6,325 nt of DNA from Rhodospirillaceae bacterium. Its GTDB lineage: Bacteria; Pseudomonadota; Alphaproteobacteria; UBA7985. Position numbers and translations under genes: made by a program. Below, piece by piece: positions 1 through 5,083 of this stretch (its first letter is position 1; every line of letters starts with the position of its first letter). The stretch is from positions 13,561-19,885 of the forward strand of contig PAFB01000158.1 of the NCBI GenBank assembly GCA_002700865.1, given 5' to 3'. Under the pieces are notes generated by a model. The model had not been told where the DNA came from, searched no databases, and saw only the letters and a list, made by a program, of their open reading frames with translations.

Positions 1-675
1 TTGGTGTTTTTATGTGGTTTCGGGTCGGATAAAGAGGGATCAAAGGCACTTTTCCTAGAAGAACACGCCAAAAAAACCGGTCAATCTTTTGTTCGCTTTG
101 ATTATTTTGGCCACGGGCAATCCGGCGGTGATTTCAAAGACGGTACCATTGGGCGCTGGGCCGAAGATGCTGTCGCCGTACTGGATGAACTGACCCAAGG
201 CCCGCAAATCCTGATCGGGTCGTCTATGGGCGGATGGCTGATGCTGTTGGCCGCTCTGGCGCGCAAAGACCGGGTTGCTGGCCTGATCGGGATCGCCGCC
301 GCGCCCGATTTCACCAGACGCCTGCAGTGGCCTAAACTCACAGCAGCTCAGCAAGCAACGGTGATGGAAGCAGGATTGGTTCAGGTTCCATCGAATTACG
401 AAGACGACTACGTCTTCACCCGCGCGCTGTTCGAGGACGGCGACCGACACCTGCTTTTGGATGGTTCCATCGACCTCGACATTCCCGTTACTCTGCTGCA
501 CGGACAGCAGGATGCCGATGTTCCGGTCGAAAGTTCACTGGAGATCGCAGCTCAGGTTCGCAGCGAAGACGTGGTTCTAGAGTTGGTAAAATCCGCCGAT
601 CATCGCTTTTCCGGCCCGGATGAACTGGCCCGCCTCGCTGCTGCCGTCGATACGATGACCGCGAAGCTCCGCTAA
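1..675 (+). CDS. Alpha/beta hydrolase, ABHD10-like serine hydrolase (5' end outside the window)
   Basis: Predicted cytosolic serine hydrolase acting on an ester or thioester; the substrate is unknown. Seen in the 224 visible residues: an opening strand-loop FLCGFGSD followed by GSKA, then FVRFDYFGHGQS, the nucleophile elbow GSSMGG with Ser75, the acid segment HGQQDADVP with Asp171 (Asp173 possible), and the catalytic His201 in ADHRF. The order and the FDYxGxGxS segment resemble ABHD10, in mammals a mitochondrial depalmitoylase and acyl-glucuronide esterase; transfer of that activity to this protein is inference. The frame is open at base 1, and the TTG there sits inside the first conserved strand, so roughly 15 to 30 N-terminal residues probably lie upstream. 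The stop codon overlaps the next gene's start (TAATG), which implies translational coupling. Confidence 0.88.
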   Translation: MVFLCGFGSDKEGSKALFLEEHAKKTGQSFVRFDYFGHGQSGGDFKDGTIGRWAEDAVAVLDELTQGPQILIGSSMGGWLMLLAALARKDRVAGLIGIAAAPDFTRRLQWPKLTAAQQATVMEAGLVQVPSNYEDDYVFTRALFEDGDRHLLLDGSIDLDIPVTLLHGQQDADVPVESSLEIAAQVRSEDVVLELVKSADHRFSGPDELARLAAAVDTMTAKLR

Positions 676-1475
676 TGGCCACATCTCCCAAAGAGCCCAA
701 CAGCACCCTCAATCTTCCCGTATCGTCGGCAGTCGCGCTGGAAATGATGCTGGCCGCGCTGATTTCCATCCTGCTGGTTGAGCTCAGTCGCTTTACTGGC
801 CCGGTGGGCTGGGTTTTTGGGCCTTTTGGCACGCTGGCGAACTGGTTTGCCACCTTCTTCCATGAATTCGGGCATGGCCTGTTTGTGGTGATCAGCGATA
901 GCACACTGGTCGATTTTCAGCTCAATTGGGACGGTTCAGGCAGTGTGACTTACAACGTGCAAAGTCTTCGCTTGCCAATTGCATGGGCCGGTTATGCCAC
1001 CCCGCCGCTGATCGGTGCTGTGCTGTACTGGGAAGCTCACGGACGCGGTCTGGAAACGCAGGGTACGCTGGTCGTGCTGGCCATGATGATCGGCGCCGTG
1101 ACCCTGTGGTGGCCAAAGGATAGGCCAGAGTCGACCCTGATCATCGCCGGGATTTTGGTCGTTAGCCTTCTCATCGTTGCCCTGCTGTGTGCGTCCCGAA
1201 TTGGCAAGCGTATTCCTGTTGACTGGGTGCAGCGCATCATCGCGGCAACGTTGCTGGTCGAGGGCGTGCGGTCGGTCTGGTACTTACTCGGACTGGGCCA
1301 GCCCTCCGACGCTGCGACGCTGGCGAAGCTCTACGTGATGCCCGAATTTTTCTGGGTTCTCACGTGGTTGGCGTGGACGGCCACGTGCGTTTTCGTCACC
1401 TATCGGCTGGAAGTCAGGGATCGCCGCCGAAAACTGCTCAATCGACCGGCGAAGCGCGCAGCTCTGAGAAAATAG
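675..1475 (+). CDS. M50B-type (site-2-protease-like) integral membrane metallopeptidase
   Basis: Predicted zinc metallopeptidase embedded in the inner membrane, 266 residues. Seen: HEFGH at residues 63-67 (the HExxH zinc motif, catalytic Glu64) inside a hydrophobic helix, preceded by another hydrophobic segment at 21-38. The stretch 75-108, with WDGSGSVTY and then AGYATPP, matches the layout of the peptidase M50B-like family (PF13398). Further hydrophobic segments lie at about 101-119, 129-146, 155-173, 184-205 and 222-243. The SDAATL motif offers Asp212 as the likely third zinc ligand; this is inferred from the family pattern. The C-terminus is very basic (RRRKLL...RAALRK) and probably cytoplasmic. 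The start is fixed by the TAATG overlap with the hydrolase stop. There is no PDZ domain, so a classical RseP-type sigma-regulatory role is not supported. Its 3' end overlaps the convergent SDR gene by 38 bp. Confidence 0.85.
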   Translation: MATSPKEPNSTLNLPVSSAVALEMMLAALISILLVELSRFTGPVGWVFGPFGTLANWFATFFHEFGHGLFVVISDSTLVDFQLNWDGSGSVTYNVQSLRLPIAWAGYATPPLIGAVLYWEAHGRGLETQGTLVVLAMMIGAVTLWWPKDRPESTLIIAGILVVSLLIVALLCASRIGKRIPVDWVQRIIAATLLVEGVRSVWYLLGLGQPSDAATLAKLYVMPEFFWVLTWLAWTATCVFVTYRLEVRDRRRKLLNRPAKRAALRK

Positions 1476-2397
1476 CGTCCAGACCCTCGCGGTACGTGGG
1501 AAAGGCCGGTTGCCATCCCAACACGTCTTTGAGCTTCTGATTGGACACTCGCTTGTTATCGGCATAGAAGCTCCGACCCATGTCGGACAGACCTGCTTCA
1601 TCCATCGAGATCGGCTTTGGCACGGGCTCGCCGAGCAGGGTGCACGCATAGGCGATGACGTCACCGGGCGCACAGGAATAGTCGTCGCACACGTTAAAGA
1701 TTGCGGCTGATCCCGGCGAGGCGGTGCTGTTATTCATAGAAGCGAAAACCGCCGTTGCGATGTCTTCGACGTGAATCCGGCTGAACACCTGATCCGGCTT
1801 GTCGATAATTCGCGCGCGCCCTGAGCGGACCGTCTCCAAAGCATTCCGCCCCGGACCATAGATGCCCGCCAACCGGAAAATGTGCAGCGGCCAGCCCAAA
1901 TCAGCCCAAGCCGCCTCAGCCGCCAGTCGCGCGAGGCCGCGGGACGAGGTGCTGCGTGCGGGTGAGGTTTCCTGCACCGTGGCACCTTGCCAATCGCCAT
2001 AAACCACCGTTGTTGACAGATAGCCTGTCCACTGGGGCCGTAACGACGCGGCCATCGGTGCCAGCAGAGGCAAGACCGGGTCATGGCCAGACTTTGCCGT
2101 ACCGACCGATTGCAGGATGTGGGAGCTTTGCTGCAAGGCATCAAAAATTTCCGCAGGCACAGCGTCAGCGTCAGCGTCAGCGCCAGCGGCGTCGAGGACA
2201 AAGGCTTCAATCCCCTGCGCGCGCAGTTGCGCTGCCTTTTCCGGCGAGCGCACGGTACCGCAAACCCGCCAACCGGCGTCCACAGCGACGCGGGCCAAGG
2301 CCTGGCCCGAAAAACCAAGGCCAAAGCAGAATAATTGTTTAGACTGAGTGCTCACTCTTTTGCCACGCCCATCGACTAGACTCGTTTTCTGAAACAT
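1438..2397 (-). CDS. Atypical SDR / NAD-dependent epimerase-dehydratase family protein (YeeZ-like)
   Basis: A 319-residue Rossmann-fold oxidoreductase-like protein of unknown substrate. Seen: a beta strand and nucleotide loop LFCFGLGFSG (Gly26, Gly28, Gly31), a second strand ending GTVRSPEK, YLSTTVVYGD (Ser128, Tyr133), RLAGIYGPGR (175-184), and IHVEDIATAV (208-217), as in atypical SDRs such as E. coli YeeZ. The usual catalytic YxxxK lysine is absent: Tyr133 is followed by GDWQ, so the protein may bind NAD(P) without classical SDR chemistry. Start: ATG at 2397 has AGGAG 10 nt upstream. A GTG at 2355 would remove a 14-residue N-terminal extension and start closer to the Rossmann strand, but lacks a good ribosome site. 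Residues 71-79 carry an Ala-Asp dipeptide repeat from a DNA microsatellite. Divergent from the TPR gene; its 3' end overlaps the peptidase gene. Confidence 0.85.
   Translation of the reverse strand: MFQKTSLVDGRGKRVSTQSKQLFCFGLGFSGQALARVAVDAGWRVCGTVRSPEKAAQLRAQGIEAFVLDAAGADADADAVPAEIFDALQQSSHILQSVGTAKSGHDPVLPLLAPMAASLRPQWTGYLSTTVVYGDWQGATVQETSPARSTSSRGLARLAAEAAWADLGWPLHIFRLAGIYGPGRNALETVRSGRARIIDKPDQVFSRIHVEDIATAVFASMNNSTASPGSAAIFNVCDDYSCAPGDVIAYACTLLGEPVPKPISMDEAGLSDMGRSFYADNKRVSNQKLKDVLGWQPAFPTYREGLDAIFSELRASPVD
2161..2178. repeat. Hexanucleotide tandem repeat (AGCGTC)x3 inside the SDR gene
   Basis: Three exact copies of AGCGTC followed by the degenerate units AGCGCC and AGCGGC. On the coding (minus) strand it reads GACGCT, giving alternating Asp and Ala in a probable surface loop after the second Rossmann strand. 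Because the unit is a multiple of three, copy-number change would lengthen or shorten the loop without a frameshift. Confidence 0.85.
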
Positions 2398-2407
2398 AGG
2401 TCGTAGA

Positions 2408-2412
2408 CTCCT
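2408..2412 (-). promoter_or_regulatory. Ribosome binding site of the SDR gene
   Basis: On the minus strand this reads AGGAG, 10 nt before the ATG at 2397. It favours that start over the in-frame GTG at 2355, whose upstream bases have no comparable match. A GACTC (GANTC type) overlaps it at 2406-2410. Confidence 0.55.
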
Positions 2413-2540
2413 AAATCACACGGGAAGCTGCGGTTTAGAAGGGCACAAAAGCCGTGTTCAGGAGGTTTTGCGATGCGGAGTAACGGGGGAAGCGGGTGAA
2501 TGCAGGCCAAGGGGCTTGGGAGGAACCGTGATTCGGATTT

Positions 2541-2544
2541 GGAG
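2541..2544 (+). promoter_or_regulatory. Candidate ribosome binding site of the TPR gene
   Basis: GGAG 12 nt before the ATG at 2557, a rather long spacing. It competes with the upstream ATG at 2500, which has a purine-rich GGGGGA (2485-2490) 9 nt ahead of it. The choice of 2557 rests mainly on the signal peptide rather than on this site. Confidence 0.4.
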
Positions 2545-2556
2545 ACGTTGATTTCT

Positions 2557-3369
2557 ATGAGGCGAGCAGCGGGTGATGTCCTCCGCGCCATCATTTTTGC
2601 GCTGATTTGCCTGGTATGGTTTGGCGGGCGTCCGGCAGCCGCCTTTACGCCTGAAGACGTGCCCAACGACTTTCGTGGCACTTTTGTCAGCTGTATGGCC
2701 AAGGGTGAATCCGATCCAGTCGCAGCCAGAGACTATGCTGAACAGTGGTTGGTGTCAGACACGGGCGGGGACGATTACGCCTTCTATTGTTTGGCCATCT
2801 GGACTTTCCACACAGGCGACCCGCTACGGGCTGCGGAAATCTTTGAGCGGCTGAGTGAGCAGAGCGGGGTTCGTGACAGCGCCTACGCAGGCGAGTTCCT
2901 GCGCACCGCAGGCGATCTGTATGACGCTGCCAAGGCCCCCGAACGCGCCTTTCGCGCCTATTCAAAGGCGCTGGAGCGAAACCGTGACCTGCCGGACCTG
3001 TGGGTAGACAGGGCCCTGGTTCGGGCCGAACTGGGCGACTACGAGGGCACGATTGCAGACCTCGACGCGGCTCTGCAGTTGGACTCTGAAAACGTTGAAG
3101 CGCTGGTGTTTCGCGGGTCCAGCTTTCTGGCAACAGACCAGCTCGCCGCCGCCGCAGACGACGCCCTGCAAGCCCTGCTGCTAGAGCCCTTCAACATCCC
3201 CGGCCTGTGGCTCCGGGCACAGATTGCTATGGTCGAGGGGGACAGGGCGCTGGCGATCCGAGACCTTGAGCGCATCATCGCCCGGGATCAGGGCGGTTTC
3301 GCGGAACGTGCCCGTGAAGCACTGGAAGTTATTGTCCGCGCAACCGCTCAGAAATCGACGTTGGAGTAG
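2557..3369 (+). CDS. Exported tetratricopeptide repeat (TPR) protein
   Basis: A predicted periplasmic or envelope-associated scaffold of about 270 residues; partner unknown. From the ATG at 2557 the N-terminus is a good Sec signal peptide: MRRAAGDVLR, a hydrophobic core AIIFALICLVWFGG, then RPAAA with cleavage likely before FTPEDV. The in-frame ATG at 2500 would add 19 residues, including acidic ones, in front of the signal, so I prefer 2557. The mature part has a helical N-terminal region with two cysteines (in FVSCMAKG and FYCLAI) that could form a disulfide. It is followed by about four consecutive 34-residue TPR units starting near EFLRTAGDLY, DLWVDRALVR, ALVFRGSSFL and GLWLRAQIAM, with the classic A/G/Y/A/P spacing. 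The C-terminus ends just after the last helix. No enzymatic domain is visible. Its 3' end overlaps fzlA by 22 bp. Confidence 0.87.
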   Translation: MRRAAGDVLRAIIFALICLVWFGGRPAAAFTPEDVPNDFRGTFVSCMAKGESDPVAARDYAEQWLVSDTGGDDYAFYCLAIWTFHTGDPLRAAEIFERLSEQSGVRDSAYAGEFLRTAGDLYDAAKAPERAFRAYSKALERNRDLPDLWVDRALVRAELGDYEGTIADLDAALQLDSENVEALVFRGSSFLATDQLAAAADDALQALLLEPFNIPGLWLRAQIAMVEGDRALAIRDLERIIARDQGGFAERAREALEVIVRATAQKSTLE

Positions 3370-3998
3370 TGCTTTGGCGGCGGCAGGCCGTCGATGCGGT
3401 CAGCAAGAATAGCCTCCATCGCCCGGCGTGACTTTACCCGCGCGTACCATCGTCTCAAAACCGGGTAGCGGTCCCACTCGATCAGATCGACATAATCCAG
3501 CACCGAAATCTGCGCGACCGCCGCAATGTCAGCGAGGCTGTAAGACCCGCCCGCGATCCAGTTACGGTGCTCGTACAGCTCTTCAATCGCGCTCAGGTAT
3601 TTGGTCGACAGTTGAACGGCCGTGCGCATGGTGGTGCTGTCCGGCGCGCCCAGTCGGGCCATGGGCTTTTGCACTTTTTCAAACAGGATCGGCTTCGTCA
3701 CGCGCCCACCCATGTCCACGGCAAAATAGTTCGTCAGGCGCCGGGCTTCAGCACGTTCGATAATGTCGCGGCCTATCAGTGGCGGCTCCGGGTAGCTTTC
3801 GTCGAGATACTCGGCAATCACCATCATATAGGGGAACTGCGCCCCATTGACGTCTTCGAGGGTCGGAATTTCCATGACCGGAGCGTCGGGGACAGGCATC
3901 GACGGCGGTGCTTCCCGAAAATCCAACCGTTTTTCACCCAGCATGAGGCGGATGATGCGGCAGTTGGGATCCAGCGGAAAGTGATATAATGTTCGCAT
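3348..3998 (-). CDS. fzlA: FzlA-like FtsZ-binding division protein (glutathione S-transferase fold)
   Basis: 216 residues. FzlA of Caulobacter binds FtsZ, curves its filaments and controls constriction rate; the fold is GST-like but not used for conjugation. Seen: an N-terminal MRTLYHFPLDPNCR strand-helix, IPTL with the cis-proline (Pro45), and an all-helical C-terminal domain with GSYSLADIAA (N-capping Ser154, Asp157). LDYVDLIEWDRYP, WYARVKSR and the conserved tail PPPKHYSNVDF, which resembles the HYADLDF-type tail I recall for alphaproteobacterial FzlA, identify the subfamily. Oddities: the segment between FRE (27-29) and IPTL is about six residues short and lacks the usual NPxG, and the glutathione-binding E/Q-S pair is Tyr57-Met58. 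Both suggest it does not bind glutathione. The start ATG has only a weak AGGCG ribosome site. Divergent from uppP. A plain GST of unknown role is the alternative. Confidence 0.8.
   Translation of the reverse strand: MRTLYHFPLDPNCRIIRLMLGEKRLDFREAPPSMPVPDAPVMEIPTLEDVNGAQFPYMMVIAEYLDESYPEPPLIGRDIIERAEARRLTNYFAVDMGGRVTKPILFEKVQKPMARLGAPDSTTMRTAVQLSTKYLSAIEELYEHRNWIAGGSYSLADIAAVAQISVLDYVDLIEWDRYPVLRRWYARVKSRRAMEAILADRIDGLPPPKHYSNVDF
3354..3395. repeat. Inverted repeat spanning the TPR/fzlA 3' overlap
   Basis: ATCGACG (3354-3360) and CGTCGAT (3389-3395) are perfect 7-bp complements with 28 nt between them, enclosing the TPR stop codon. A small nested CGGC/GCCG hairpin lies at 3378-3390. There is no T-tract on either strand, so it is not a canonical intrinsic terminator; it could slow polymerase from either side, or be chance in GC-rich coding DNA. 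Confidence 0.3.
3982..3990 (+). promoter_or_regulatory. Candidate extended -10 promoter directed toward uppP
   Basis: TGATATAAT is a perfect extended -10 (TGn + TATAAT) on the plus strand, located inside the antisense of the first codons of fzlA. A weak -35 TTGGGA lies at 3964-3969 with a 15-nt spacer. Transcription from about 3997 would give a roughly 238-nt leader before uppP, or could make a short RNA. A chance match is possible because the region codes for the N-terminus of FzlA. Confidence 0.3.
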
Positions 3999-4234
3999 AA
4001 TATTCGCCTACAACCTCAGACCACAGCTGACAAGACTTAGGCTTCCCTGAACGGGTCTTTACGCGCCGCGTCAGAGGGCAAAATCCTTAATAATCATCAC
4101 ATTAACGCTCTGTTGCTGCCGTGTTCCGTTGCCCTTTCGCAACGCTGTGCATCTCAAACCACACTCCGGGCGTGCAACCGACGATTTGACTGCATCCGAT
4201 TGTATTGAGACCCGATTGAGGGGATGACTCCAGC
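3999..4234. other. Divergent intergenic region between fzlA and uppP
   Basis: 236 bp with lower GC than the flanking genes and no convincing open frame. It must hold the fzlA promoter and probably the uppP promoter. Seen in it: an odd-centred dyad ACGCGCCGCGT (4061-4071), a 6-bp-stem hairpin CGTTGC/GCAACG (4127-4144), an AT-rich patch at 4080-4105, and a GACTC between the uppP ribosome site and its ATG. None of these is a recognised riboswitch or operator. Confidence 0.6.
4218..4224 (+). promoter_or_regulatory. Ribosome binding site of uppP
   Basis: GAGGGGA ends 10 nt before the ATG at 4235, which is also the start giving the full-length family N-terminus. A GACTC (4226-4230) sits between the site and the start codon. 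Confidence 0.6.
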
Positions 4235-5083
4235 ATGTTTGGGCTTTTACTCCTTCAATCGATCGTTCAGGGGATCACGGAATTCCTGCCGGTCTCCAGC
4301 TCGGGGCACCTCGTTCTGATCTGGAGTGCTGCCTCCTGGGTTGGTATTGGCGATACGGTTACGGAAGCCGAAATGCTGACGCTCAACGTGGCGCTGCATG
4401 TCGGTACGCTGGCGGCCGTCGTGCTGTATTTCTGGCGAATGGTGCTGGACGTGTTGCGCGGCGGGGTCGATACGCTGCTGGTGAAAAATACGGACGACCG
4501 GCGGTTGTTCCTGTTCGTCGTTGTTGCGAGCATCCCGCTGATGTTTGCCGGTCTGGCCGTGGCCACTTTTGTCCCTGAAGCCTGGCTTCTCAACCCGCTT
4601 GTTGTTGCGGCGGCAACCCTGGTTTTCGGCCTTGTGCTGCTGTTTGCTGATATCGGTTTCGGCAATCGGCGCAAGGCTGAGGACCTCACAATCGTTGATG
4701 CGCTGGTTGTTGGTCTGATGCAGTGCCTCGCGCTCATTCCCGGCACGTCGCGTTCCGGTATCACCATGACCGCCGGCCGTATCCTGTCCATCAACCGGAC
4801 CGACGCAGCGCGGCTGTCGATGATCTTGTCGATCCCGGCGATTTTGGCCGCAGGCGGCTATCAGACTTTCAAGACGGTCAACGAAGGCAACTGGGAACTC
4901 AGTCGCCTTGCGCTGCTGGGGGCCGGGTTGGCATTTTTGTCTGCTGTGGCCGCGATATGGCTTTTCATGCGGTTCATCAAGGTCTCGGACCTGCTGCCAT
5001 TTGTGATCTACCGCGTGGTGCTGGCGCTGTCCATTTTTGCCTTCATTCTGGTGATCGGGGTGTCTGCAACACCGCCGATCTAG
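4235..5083 (+). CDS. uppP: Undecaprenyl-diphosphate phosphatase (BacA/UppP family)
   Basis: 282 residues, the usual family length. This polytopic inner-membrane enzyme dephosphorylates undecaprenyl pyrophosphate to undecaprenyl phosphate on the periplasmic side, recycling the lipid carrier for peptidoglycan and surface polysaccharides; extra copies confer bacitracin resistance. Seen: QGITEFLPVSSSGHL at 12-26, which contains the (E/Q)xxxE motif (Gln12, Glu16), the serine run and His25; NVALHVGTLAAV with His55; and the second signature PGTSRSG at 169-175 with Arg173. Glu16, His25 and Arg173 correspond to E. coli Glu21, His30 and Arg174 by motif alignment. About seven or eight hydrophobic segments are visible, with a charged cytoplasmic-type loop KNTDDRR (84-90). 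All key residues are intact. It is divergent from fzlA, and its stop shares CTAG with the convergent gene downstream. Probably its own transcription unit. Confidence 0.96.
   Translation: MFGLLLLQSIVQGITEFLPVSSSGHLVLIWSAASWVGIGDTVTEAEMLTLNVALHVGTLAAVVLYFWRMVLDVLRGGVDTLLVKNTDDRRLFLFVVVASIPLMFAGLAVATFVPEAWLLNPLVVAAATLVFGLVLLFADIGFGNRRKAEDLTIVDALVVGLMQCLALIPGTSRSGITMTAGRILSINRTDAARLSMILSIPAILAAGGYQTFKTVNEGNWELSRLALLGAGLAFLSAVAAIWLFMRFIKVSDLLPFVIYRVVLALSIFAFILVIGVSATPPI

Noticed and set aside
1421..1452. TCGCCG/CGGCGA inverted repeat near the peptidase/SDR overlap
   Set aside because: Six-base arms 20 nt apart are expected by chance in GC-rich coding DNA, and no terminator features accompany them.
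1956..2342. Plus-strand 128-residue open frame rich in Arg, Gln and Pro
   Set aside because: It is a shadow of the SDR gene; the repetitive Gln-Arg run simply reflects the hexanucleotide repeat read in another frame.
3567..3989. Plus-strand 140-residue open frame antisense to fzlA
   Set aside because: No recognisable domain, low-complexity shadow-type composition, and the fzlA frame is clearly the conserved one.
4005..4033. Minus-strand TTGTCA (4028-4033) with TAGGCG (4005-4010) as the fzlA promoter
   Set aside because: The -35 and 17-nt spacing are good, but the -10 matches only two bases and transcription would start at the ATG itself; possible but not supported enough to list.
4127..4144. 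CGTTGC/GCAACG hairpin as an intrinsic terminator
   Set aside because: The stem is only 6 bp, no T-tract follows on either strand, and no gene ends there.
4186..4214. TTGACT as the -35 of a uppP promoter
   Set aside because: The matching -10 window (GACCCG at 4209-4214) has no resemblance to TATAAT, and nearby TATTGA is only 11 nt away.
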